A DNA stretch of 30,871 nucleotides, from positions 1-30,871 of the forward strand of contig JBEIVB010000021.1 of NCBI GenBank assembly GCA_040374085.1. The letters are read 5' to 3'. Shown here one piece after another: positions 22,829 through 30,004 of this stretch. The notes beneath the pieces were generated by a model, which saw nothing but the letters and a program-made list of their open reading frames with translations, had not been told where the DNA came from and searched no databases. The DNA is from JBEIVB01 sp040374085 (GTDB taxonomy: Bacteria; Bacteroidota; Bacteroidia; UBA4408). The first letter of the stretch is position 1, and each line of letters begins with the position of its first letter. The position numbers were made by a program, and so were the translations under genes.

Positions 22829-24057
22829 GAAACCCGGTTGAGCAGGATGGATTTGGCCATGCGCATTGGAACCGAGATGTATTTCTTCTCCAGATAATCT
22901 ACCACCCGCTCCAATACTTCAACTGAGGACGGATCCATCTGCTCAAGCTCCTTTGCAAACACCTGTTCAAAGGCAATGGTTCTGATGTGCTTCACTGCCT
23001 CTGGAACCGCCTGCATGGCCAATTCTATTTCTCTCTGCCGTGCCGCAATTTGGTATTGCTCCAAGCCATCCTCAACGATGGTTTGGCAAGCCGATAGCTC
23101 TTTCTCCCTAGCTTGAAGGTTTGTTTTGGCTACCTCCTGCAGATGTTCCATTCCAATGAAGTGTACCGGGCATTCAGAAAGAAGGCTGCGGTCGATATCC
23201 CCGGGCAAGGCCAAATCCACCAACCATTTCTTTCCATCTTCACCCTCCATCCATTTCGAAATACGCTCTGCATCAACCAGAGGAAGCGGGGATCCGGTGC
23301 ATGAGATCAACACGTCAAATCCACCTTCATGCGCATTCAATTCAGAAAGGGCCTTGCCAGTTCCGCCACACTCAGCGGCCAAGGCAATGGCCTTTTCTGG
23401 TGTGCGGTTGTATATGGTGATGTTCCTTAGGCCATGCTTGTAAAGAAAACGCACCATGGCGGTGTTCGTTACCCCAGCACCAATCATCAACACACGGGCT
23501 TCTTGAGGCAAAGACCATTTTACCAATTCGTGAAACGCAAGGGAAACCACCGAAACAGGCCTGTTTGCAATCTCCGTCTCGGTAAAAACACGCTTGGCGG
23601 TTTCAATGGTGCAGCGCAGCAGAAGACGCAAGGCATCGCCGGTGAGGCCAGCAGCGCGACAGCGCTCAAAAGATTCACGTACCTGTGTTATAATTTCCCG
23701 CTCTCCAATAACCAAGGAGTCGAGAGAGGAAGCAACTTCAAAAAAATGCCGAACTGCAGGCACCCCGGAAAAGGTCTGAGCCCCGGATGCCAGAGCACGG
23801 AGTTCATGCAAAGGAAGATGACCGCAAAGCTCGGACAACACCTGATTTACCGACTCGGCATGCAGGGGATCGGGGCTAATGAAGGTGATTTCTACCCGGT
23901 TGCAGGTAGCAAGTGCCATGCATTCACTCCAACCCATGCCGGTTTTCACATCCAACAGCGATTTTTCCAGCGTCTCCAACGACCTTTGTATGCCGCCAAT
24001 CTGGGCAACCGAAAGGGTGCGGTGGGTAAACGCAATTATGTGAAGGTTCGAATACAA
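22825..24057 (-). CDS. hemA: Glutamyl-tRNA reductase
   Basis: This 410-aa NADPH-dependent enzyme reduces glutamyl-tRNA to glutamate-1-semialdehyde, the first and usually controlled step of C5 tetrapyrrole synthesis. The catalytic cysteine is Cys 52 in LATCNRVEI. Other landmarks are the VIGEREIITQVRESF segment, the NADPH domain with RVLMIGAGVTNTAMVRFL, and a C-terminal dimerisation helix. Only a TTG (24057) fits as start: a stop lies two codons upstream (TAA-TCC-TTG) and no ATG precedes the conserved HIIAFTHRT segment. A UUG start may hold expression down. A near-consensus -7 box, GACTTTTG, is at 24077-24084. The final enzyme before porphobilinogen that is missing here, HemL, must be elsewhere. 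Confidence 0.94.
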   Translation of the reverse strand: MYSNLHIIAFTHRTLSVAQIGGIQRSLETLEKSLLDVKTGMGWSECMALATCNRVEITFISPDPLHAESVNQVLSELCGHLPLHELRALASGAQTFSGVPAVRHFFEVASSLDSLVIGEREIITQVRESFERCRAAGLTGDALRLLLRCTIETAKRVFTETEIANRPVSVVSLAFHELVKWSLPQEARVLMIGAGVTNTAMVRFLYKHGLRNITIYNRTPEKAIALAAECGGTGKALSELNAHEGGFDVLISCTGSPLPLVDAERISKWMEGEDGKKWLVDLALPGDIDRSLLSECPVHFIGMEHLQEVAKTNLQAREKELSACQTIVEDGLEQYQIAARQREIELAMQAVPEAVKHIRTIAFEQVFAKELEQMDPSSVEVLERVVDYLEKKYISVPMRMAKSILLNRVS

Positions 24058-24268
24058 GGATTAGCCTGTTGGGCTGCAAAAGTCCGAGGAACGCGCTCCC
24101 CACTTGTCATGCCTTTGTCAGAAAGTGCTTTTGGGCCTTATTTTAGGACCGAGAATTGCATCGATCCAGATTTCTATGGACCCTTGCCGCTGAGGCCATG
24201 CAAATAGGCGGAGGAAGGTTAAACAAAACCCCATACTTTTTCGTTTTATGTTCTAAGTTTTTCTTCTC

Positions 24269-24691
24269 ATGCAAAATCCGATCGATCCAGACAAAGTTGC
24301 CCAACATCCCGGACTCATGGAGTTTCCACACCATGTGGGCAGCGCTGTGATCAAGCCCGAGGATCGGGGAAAAATAAAGAGCAAGGCCCTTACGGCCATG
24401 CAGGAGCAAACCCATACCCAACTCCGTCAGTTGCAACAGCAGATGGAGTTGCTCCGCTCTCAGGCTATGGAAATTCGCAAGCGCGTAGAAATTTCAGAGG
24501 TCATATACAACACGGAAATGCGCTTTGAGCCCCTCATTGGTCATCGCTATTTTGTGTATAAAACAGCCAAGTCGAGTCATGTTCTTTCTATGATTGGACC
24601 CAACGAATGGGGATCCAGCATGCCCTATTCCGAATTCGTTTCCGAAGTAAGGCTGTTGGCCGATTATACCTGGGAGGTGATCAGCAATTGA
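24269..24691 (+). CDS. DUF2452 family protein
   Basis: This 140-aa soluble protein starts MQNPIDPDKVAQHPGLMEFPHHVGS. It has a helical, Gln/Leu-rich middle (TQLRQLQQQMELLRSQAMEIRKR), probably a short coiled coil, and ends with FEPLIGHRYFVYKT and WGSSMPYSEFVSEVRLLADYTWEV. That pattern is DUF2452, a family of unknown function common in Bacteroidota. Possible weak -7 elements are TACTTTTT at 24234 and TAAGTTTT at 24254. It is followed after 7 nt by the LON-domain gene, so it heads a three-gene plus-strand set. No signal peptide or membrane segment is seen. Confidence 0.75.
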   Translation: MQNPIDPDKVAQHPGLMEFPHHVGSAVIKPEDRGKIKSKALTAMQEQTHTQLRQLQQQMELLRSQAMEIRKRVEISEVIYNTEMRFEPLIGHRYFVYKTAKSSHVLSMIGPNEWGSSMPYSEFVSEVRLLADYTWEVISN

Positions 24692-24698
24692 CTTTTGT

Positions 24699-25283
24699 AT
24701 GGGGCGTCTCCTTCCATATTTTCCACTTTCCATCGTGGTGCTTCCGGGCGAAAGAACCCGACTGCATATCTTCGAACCACGTTATAAGCAACTTATTATG
24801 GAATGCACCGAGCGCGAAATGTCTTTCGGAATTCCGTTTGTGACTCAGTCTAAGTTCGCAGATTTGGGAACAGAGGTGCTGGTGCGCAGGGTGCTGAACC
24901 GTCAGGAGAATGGGGAAATGGACATTGAGGTGGAGGGCATCGGCTTGTTTCGCGTAAAAAATTTGCGCAATCCTCTCCCCGAAAAGCTATACAGCGGCGG
25001 TGAGGTGGAAGATGTTCGCTTCAATAGCGAAGTACGCAGCGCCGAGGTGTTAGAGGTATTTCGCTGGTTTTGTGCCAGCATGGAACGCACCTTTCCCGAA
25101 GACGAGATTCAAACGTTATATGAGGTGGCCGATGCCTTAGAGCTCGACCAATTACAGAAGTACCGCCTCATCTCCATCCGCAACCCCAAAGCCATTGCGG
25201 CCTTTCTCGTGAACCAAATGCGACTTATGGTTTCCGTGACCAAGCAAGAAACCATTCTAGAAGATCGCTTTTTTCTCAACTGA
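24699..25283 (+). CDS. LON peptidase substrate-binding (N-domain) protein
   Basis: This 194-aa protein consists of the Lon N-terminal domain alone: YFPLSIVVLPGERTRLHIFEPRYKQLI (residues 6-32), CTEREMSFGIPFV, then EVLVRRVLNRQENGEMDIEVEGIGLFRV. A helical C-terminal part follows. There is no AAA+ ATPase and no protease Ser-Lys dyad, so it cannot be a protease itself. Stand-alone proteins of this type are widespread, but their job is not settled. The ATG at 24699 sits just before the conserved core. It is 7 nt downstream of the DUF2452 gene and 4 nt upstream of dtd, which suggests one mRNA. Confidence 0.85.
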   Translation: MGRLLPYFPLSIVVLPGERTRLHIFEPRYKQLIMECTEREMSFGIPFVTQSKFADLGTEVLVRRVLNRQENGEMDIEVEGIGLFRVKNLRNPLPEKLYSGGEVEDVRFNSEVRSAEVLEVFRWFCASMERTFPEDEIQTLYEVADALELDQLQKYRLISIRNPKAIAAFLVNQMRLMVSVTKQETILEDRFFLN

Positions 25284-25287
25284 GCCC

Positions 25288-25737
25288 ATGCGCGCATTGA
25301 TCCAACGCGTTTCCGGTGCCTCTGTTTCCGTTGATGGCAAGATGATCTCAATCATAAACAGAGGGCTGTTGGTTTTTGTGGGCATAGGCCCAATGGATGA
25401 CGAGCAAGATGTGCAGTGGATGGCTCGAAAAGTGGTGCAGATGCGCCTGTTTTCAGACGAGCAGGGAAAAATGAATCGTTCCGTTATCGAAATCGGCGGT
25501 GCAGTGCTGTTGGTTAGCCAGTTTACGTTGTTTGCCAGCACCAAAAAAGGAAATCGTCCCGGCTTCGCGGCGGCAGGTCCACCCGAGGTTGCACGAGCGG
25601 TTCTTCAACGTCTGGAAGATGCCATGAATAAAGAGGGCGCAGAGGTTGCGCTTGGGCAGTTTGGTGCACACATGCAGGTTGAACTCATCAACGACGGACC
25701 CGTTACCATCTGGCTCGATTCCCGCATGTCAGAATAA
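25288..25737 (+). CDS. dtd: D-aminoacyl-tRNA deacylase
   Basis: This 149-aa cytosolic proofreading enzyme removes D-amino acids (and glycine mischarged on tRNA-Ala) from tRNA. It starts MRALIQRVSGASVSVDG. It has the catalytic-pocket motif SQFTLFA (residues 77-83) and the cross-subunit Gly-cisPro motif NDGPVTIWLDS (135-145), in the order and length normal for bacterial DTD (145-150 aa). The start is 4 nt after the LON-domain stop codon, so translation is probably coupled. It converges on rsgA with only 10 bp between the stops; no terminator is visible there. Confidence 0.96.
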   Translation: MRALIQRVSGASVSVDGKMISIINRGLLVFVGIGPMDDEQDVQWMARKVVQMRLFSDEQGKMNRSVIEIGGAVLLVSQFTLFASTKKGNRPGFAAAGPPEVARAVLQRLEDAMNKEGAEVALGQFGAHMQVELINDGPVTIWLDSRMSE

Positions 25738-25747
25738 TGCACCGGCT

Positions 25748-26665
25748 TCATTCCTCATCCATTTGAAGCATGCCCAGATAAGACCGATAGCGAGAATCTG
25801 CAATTCCTCCTTCTGCGAGTGCCTCTAAGACGTTGCACCCCGGCTCTTCTACGTGCAAACAGTTGTGAAAGCGGCAACCCGACATGCGTTCCCGAAATTC
25901 CGGAAAGCCCTCCGCCACCTCACGCGGGCTAAACTCCGAAAGTCCAAGTTCTTTGATGCCCGGACTGTCGATTACCCACGTTCCGGGTTTCACTTCGAGC
26001 ATCTCGGTAAAGGTTGTGGTATGCATGCCTTTTGTGTGGGCCGTTGACAAGGGCGCTGTCTTTAAATTCAATCCGGGTGAGAGTGCATTCAATAAACTCG
26101 ATTTGCCTACGCCGCTGTGGCCGGCCAGCAAGGTGATTTTGCCAACCAAAGCCGCATTCAGATCATCCATTCCAAACCCTGTGGCAGCCGACACCTCCAA
26201 CACGGGATAGCCTAATGCAGGGTAGAGCCGTTTCCATTCCTCACGTGTTTCCTTGTAATGGGCATTTTCCTCCAAATCGGATTTGTTGATGACAAGGGTA
26301 ACCGGAATGTGAAAGGCCTCGGCGGTAACCAAAAAGCGGTCGATGAATCCTTCCGAGGTTCTGGGAAAGGCCGGGGAAACCACCAGCACCGCCTGATCTA
26401 GGTTGGAGGCCAAGATGTGGGAACGTTTGGAGAGGTTTACCGATTTGCGCACGATGCAATTGATGCGCGGCAGAATCTCCTCAATAATATGAGCACCGGA
26501 TGAATCGGCGATGATCACCACCTTGTCGCCCACCACCACAGGGTTGGTGCTTTTTATGCCTTTTATGCGGAAATTTCCTTTTAAACGGCAAGTGTAAGAG
26601 CACTCCTCATCCGCAACCCAAACCGAGTACAGATTTCCGGTGCAACGCGTTACCAGGCCCAACAT
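25748..26665 (-). CDS. rsgA: Ribosome small-subunit-dependent GTPase RsgA
   Basis: This 305-aa circularly permuted GTPase checks late 30S assembly. The permuted order is visible: an OB-fold (residues 1-65), G4 NKSD (127-130), then G1 GHSGVGKS (182-189), a switch region HTKGMHTTT (210-218), and G3 DSPG (233-236). A C-terminal zinc knuckle has Cys 264, Cys 269, His 271 and Cys 277. Length matches the family (290-350 aa). ATG 26665 is the start; a 10-bp hairpin with a T-run ends 7 nt upstream of it. No TAnnTTTG box is seen between it and ppiD, so it may depend on read-through from ppiD or an unrecognised promoter. Confidence 0.95.
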   Translation of the reverse strand: MLGLVTRCTGNLYSVWVADEECSYTCRLKGNFRIKGIKSTNPVVVGDKVVIIADSSGAHIIEEILPRINCIVRKSVNLSKRSHILASNLDQAVLVVSPAFPRTSEGFIDRFLVTAEAFHIPVTLVINKSDLEENAHYKETREEWKRLYPALGYPVLEVSAATGFGMDDLNAALVGKITLLAGHSGVGKSSLLNALSPGLNLKTAPLSTAHTKGMHTTTFTEMLEVKPGTWVIDSPGIKELGLSEFSPREVAEGFPEFRERMSGCRFHNCLHVEEPGCNVLEALAEGGIADSRYRSYLGMLQMDEE

Positions 26666-26670
26666 AAAGC

Positions 26671-26697
26671 AAAAAGAGCAGGCGTTACCTGCTCTTT
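26671..26697 (-). terminator. Strong terminator between ppiD-like gene and rsgA
   Basis: On the minus strand AAAGAGCAGG (26688-26697) pairs perfectly with CCTGCTCTTT (26673-26682) around a 5-nt loop TAACG. Two more T residues and GCTTT follow. It starts 4 nt after the ppiD-like stop codon and ends 7 nt before the rsgA ATG. It is a good intrinsic terminator of the ppiD-like gene and at the same time the whole leader of rsgA. Confidence 0.75.
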
Positions 26698-26701
26698 GTT
26701 A

Positions 26702-28798
26702 TCAATAGAAGTTTGCTCTGTTGTCTTTAACATCCGCCTTTTCTTTTAAGGCCTCAAATGCTTCGTAGTCAACCCTAGATTTCAGAGAGTTGGAAAGCTG
26801 ATCGGTGGCATCTTTCCAATTGCTTGGGAAGATAGGTGAAGTGGTTTCCCATATTTGGGCAACGTATACTCCGTTCTCTCCTTTAAAAGGTTTTAATAAG
26901 GTTTGTGTTTTCGCTACAGAAAGCATTCCAACTAAGCTAAGCTCACGGCCGGAAGGAAGATAGGGAGCAGTAAAAGAGGTATTCTTTGAGGTATCTACCG
27001 GCACTTTCATTTCTGCTGCCAATGCACTAAGCGATCCCGCACGCTTCAACTTCCCATCCAAATCGGCTAAGAAAAGTTCAGCTTTTTTATCACGGATAGC
27101 CTCGAACTCAACCTGTTTGCGAACAGCATCCAAGGGCAAAATTCCTTTTTCTTTCACTTCTTTCAAAACCGCTACCACAAACTTGCTGCCCAAATCAAAT
27201 ACTTCAGAAACATCGCCCTTATTGGATTTGTAAGCCCATTTTACCACAAGGCGTGAGTTCTCCAATCCACCCATGTTGCGATCCAGTTCCCGCACCATTT
27301 GAGCTGGCATAGAGGTTAGTTTTTGTGCTTTCACATTGGCTTCAAATTGCTCCAAGGTTCGGCTTTCACCGGCAAATCGGGTGGCTTTTTGGTAGGCCTC
27401 TTGGTAGGTCTTAGTGCTGGCTTTCAACTGACGGTCTACAAAGGAGATGAGCACCTTGCGAGTTTCGGCTCCGCGACCGGTAACCTCAATAAGGTGAACG
27501 CCGAACTGACTCTCCACAACAGGCATGTCGCCTACTTTGCCGTTGAAACAGGCATCATTGAATGGCTTCACCATCATGCCTTCTTTAAAATAACCCAAGT
27601 CGCCTCCCTTGGCGGCTGACCCCGGGTCTGTACTGTTGGTCCTGGCCAGATCCTCAAATTTAGCACCGGCCTTGATTAAGTTCTTCAAACTGTCCGCTTT
27701 TGCCTTTGCCTTTTCAACCCCACCGGCCTCAACTTTCAAAAGAATGTGCCGTGCTTTTACCGAGTCTGGAGCCATACGAACCCCAGATAGCTTGGCCAAA
27801 CGAAACGCATTCCCATCAAAGTAGGGGCCAATCATGGTTCCGATGCCGGCATTGTATAGGGTGTCTACCTGAGGAGCCAAACTCTTCCGACTGGCATACT
27901 GAGCCTCAAATTTTGAGTCAGCATTCTGGTTTACAAAGTCAGAGTCGCTGCTCGCTTTGGCAAATTCCGGAGCCACTTTCAATAGACTTTGCATGGCCTC
28001 ATTGCGGTCTTCCGCGCTTGGCGTAACCTCAAAGGCCACATAATCTAAGTCGCGAGAATCAAAGTCTTGCTTGAATTTGTTTTTGTTCTCGTTGTAGTAC
28101 TTTTTTAAGTCATCCTCTCCCAACTTTATGGTACTATCGGGAACGGTATTGTAACGCTGCACTACGTAGTTGAATTTAATGATGCGGTTTTTCGCTATGA
28201 AATCGCGTTTCACCTCTGCCTTGGTTACGTACAATCCCTTCTTCAAAAGCGTATTGAATTTGGTGGCCATACGCTCTTGCTTGATGGCCTGCTCAAAGTT
28301 GATCCAACGCACTTTGGTATCCTCATTACCGGGTTTATCCATGTTTTTTAGGAAGGTAATAACCTGCCCAGGATCAAAAACACCGGTTTGAGGGTTTGTA
28401 AAGGCTTGTTTTACAGATGGGTGCGGATTTTTTCCTTGAACCATGTCGAACAATTCCGTCTCGGAAACAGCCAATCCAAGTTCCTTGTACTGTTGGCCCA
28501 TGATGGTCTCCATGAGGAGCTGATTCCAAACTTGACCGCGCAAATTTTCGCGGGTATTGTCGTCAATGGTGGATTTCCCGGAACGGGCTTTTTCGTTTTC
28601 GGCAGCCTCGTCTATTTTCGCCTCAAAGTCGCTGATGGAGACGTCTTTGCCACCAATAACACCCACACGGGTTTTATTGCCGGAAAAGAAGCGGTTGCCG
28701 GAGTCTAGGGCGCTTTCCAATATGAAAATGAGCAGGGCAATGGCAATGATGCCCACCAATAGGCCTGATTTCGTCCGGATTTTCTCGAGAATGGACAT
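26702..28798 (-). CDS. PpiD/SurA-like peptidyl-prolyl isomerase, membrane-anchored
   Basis: This 698-aa periplasmic folding factor is tethered by one N-terminal helix (LLVGIIAIALLIFILESAL, about residues 13-31). A SurA_N-type chaperone region follows (VGVIGGKDVSISDFEAKI and on). A parvulin (rotamase) domain at about residues 345-440 is marked by VKARHILLKVE, LARTNSTDPGSAAKGGDLGYF and VESQFGVHLIEV. The rest is a long helical C-terminal part, possibly with a second inactive rotamase-like unit. Length and layout match PpiD (about 620-700 aa). It probably helps outer-membrane and secreted proteins to fold. It starts at ATG 28798; a 7-of-8 promoter box, TATCTTCG, is at 28836-28843. Confidence 0.88.
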   Translation of the reverse strand: MSILEKIRTKSGLLVGIIAIALLIFILESALDSGNRFFSGNKTRVGVIGGKDVSISDFEAKIDEAAENEKARSGKSTIDDNTRENLRGQVWNQLLMETIMGQQYKELGLAVSETELFDMVQGKNPHPSVKQAFTNPQTGVFDPGQVITFLKNMDKPGNEDTKVRWINFEQAIKQERMATKFNTLLKKGLYVTKAEVKRDFIAKNRIIKFNYVVQRYNTVPDSTIKLGEDDLKKYYNENKNKFKQDFDSRDLDYVAFEVTPSAEDRNEAMQSLLKVAPEFAKASSDSDFVNQNADSKFEAQYASRKSLAPQVDTLYNAGIGTMIGPYFDGNAFRLAKLSGVRMAPDSVKARHILLKVEAGGVEKAKAKADSLKNLIKAGAKFEDLARTNSTDPGSAAKGGDLGYFKEGMMVKPFNDACFNGKVGDMPVVESQFGVHLIEVTGRGAETRKVLISFVDRQLKASTKTYQEAYQKATRFAGESRTLEQFEANVKAQKLTSMPAQMVRELDRNMGGLENSRLVVKWAYKSNKGDVSEVFDLGSKFVVAVLKEVKEKGILPLDAVRKQVEFEAIRDKKAELFLADLDGKLKRAGSLSALAAEMKVPVDTSKNTSFTAPYLPSGRELSLVGMLSVAKTQTLLKPFKGENGVYVAQIWETTSPIFPSNWKDATDQLSNSLKSRVDYEAFEALKEKADVKDNRANFY

Positions 28799-28835
28799 GG
28801 TCGTGTGTTTAGATCAAGAATTTTTTCAAAGGTTG

Positions 28836-28843
28836 CGAAGATA
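28836..28843 (-). promoter_or_regulatory. Probable -7 box of the ppiD-like gene
   Basis: TATCTTCG on the minus strand matches TAnnTTTG at seven of eight positions and lies 37 nt before the ATG at 28798. No clear TTTG is seen about 20 nt upstream. The 215-bp divergent gap to the lipoprotein gene holds no other gene that I can support. Confidence 0.35.
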
Positions 28844-29013
28844 CAATTGTTCTCGGAACTGGGCATCTGTTTGCATTACCGGATCCGATTCCTTTTTGAA
28901 TGGAAATTTTAATTCTATGAAAATCAATACTTTAGCAAAATATTTTGGAAGGGGGTTAAACCTGTTCGCACAGATCCCATCATAAAACCAAAACCAACAA
29001 AAAAACAGAAGTC

Positions 29014-29877
29014 ATGAAACTTAATCTTGCAACACTGGGCTGCCTGGCAGCAATGGCCATCGGAACCCTGACCTTTTCCTCTTGTAACAACGCGGCCATT
29101 GAAGAAGAGGCCGGAACCGATCAAGCAGTAGCCACAGATTCAGAAGAAGGAGAATCCATTTCCTCTGAAGCCTCTAACATTGCTGACGGCGCTGCCCGGG
29201 GCACATCCATTGTAGGTCGCAGCTCTGCAGCAGATGGCGGATACGAATTGCTCAGCAACTGCGCAACCATAAGCCATGACACTACCACTACTCCTCGTTC
29301 TTTGGTGATTGACTATGGCGCCACCAATTGCATGTGCAACGATGGAAAAAACCGAAGGGGCAGGATTTTAGTTTCCTACACAGGTCGTTACTTTGAAACC
29401 GGCTCCGTTAAAACCATGACCTTTGACAATTTCTACCGCAACGACAAGAAAGTTGAAGGAACCCGCAAAATCACCAACAATGGCTTGAACAGTTCAGGCC
29501 GAATGAACTGGACCATTGTGGCAACCGATATGCGCGTAACTCGTCCAGATGGAACAACGCACACGTGGAACTCCACCCGCAATCGCGAGATGTTTGCAGG
29601 CTACGACACACCTGCCATGTCAGACGATGAGTATCAGGTGACCGGCAACGGATCTGGTACCAATGCTCGCGGCATCAACTACACAGCGGAAATTACCACT
29701 CCATTGCACCGCATGATGAGCTGCCGTTGGTTCGATAAGGGCATTATGACCTTGACACGCAACAACGGAAGCAGCCGCACCGTTGATTTCGGAGACGGAA
29801 CTTGCGACGACCAGGCAACCATTACGGTAACCGGCCGCAGGGGGCGCACCATTACCCGCACCATTACCCTTAACTAA
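29014..29877 (+). CDS. Secreted lipoprotein of unknown function
   Basis: This 287-aa protein has a lipoprotein signal peptide with lipobox FSSC (residues about 21-24). An acidic, Ser/Ala-rich linker follows (EEEAGTDQAVATDSEEGESISSE, given here only as a region of about 40 residues). The mature domain starts near ELLSNCATISHDTTTTPRS, then DYGATNCMCNDGKNRRGRI. It is rich in Thr, Gly, Asn and Arg beta-strands and ends DGTCDDQATITVTG. Six further cysteines (NC, NCMC, SCRW, GTCDD) may form disulfides. The pattern resembles a lipoprotein type I recall from Bacteroidota, but I cannot name a Pfam family. The leader before ATG is A-rich. A strong terminator follows at once, so it is probably monocistronic. 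Confidence 0.75.
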   Translation: MKLNLATLGCLAAMAIGTLTFSSCNNAAIEEEAGTDQAVATDSEEGESISSEASNIADGAARGTSIVGRSSAADGGYELLSNCATISHDTTTTPRSLVIDYGATNCMCNDGKNRRGRILVSYTGRYFETGSVKTMTFDNFYRNDKKVEGTRKITNNGLNSSGRMNWTIVATDMRVTRPDGTTHTWNSTRNREMFAGYDTPAMSDDEYQVTGNGSGTNARGINYTAEITTPLHRMMSCRWFDKGIMTLTRNNGSSRTVDFGDGTCDDQATITVTGRRGRTITRTITLN

Positions 29878-29893
29878 AAAGCACTAAAACCAT

Positions 29894-29931
29894 AAAAAAA
29901 GGGCCGCACCAACTGGTGCGGCCCTTTTTTT
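29894..29931. terminator. Bidirectional intrinsic terminator after the lipoprotein gene
   Basis: GGGCCGCACC (29901-29910) pairs perfectly with GGTGCGGCCC (29915-29924) around the AACT loop, flanked by seven A residues before and seven T residues after. It begins 17 nt after the lipoprotein stop codon. The symmetry lets it work on both strands, but no minus-strand gene ends here, so its main task is to stop the lipoprotein mRNA before ppk. Confidence 0.9.
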
Positions 29932-30004
29932 ATGTTAAGTTTTTCAGCTGCATGGGCCCGAAAAGTGAATAAGACCATAATTTCAGGCCCTGAGAACAAG
30001 GGTT

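Noticed and set aside
24045..24053. GGTTCGAAT resembling a tRNA T-loop
   Set aside because: The flanking bases do not form a T-stem, and no anticodon or acceptor arm can be built around it; it is the start region of hemA on the other strand.
23434..24207. 257-aa plus-strand ORF antisense to hemA
   Set aside because: It lies almost wholly opposite conserved hemA coding sequence and has no domain or start signal.
28917..28985. 22-codon ORF upstream of the lipoprotein gene, possible leader peptide
   Set aside because: No codon run typical of attenuation peptides, no hairpin switch after it and no separate promoter; probably chance in an A/T-rich leader.
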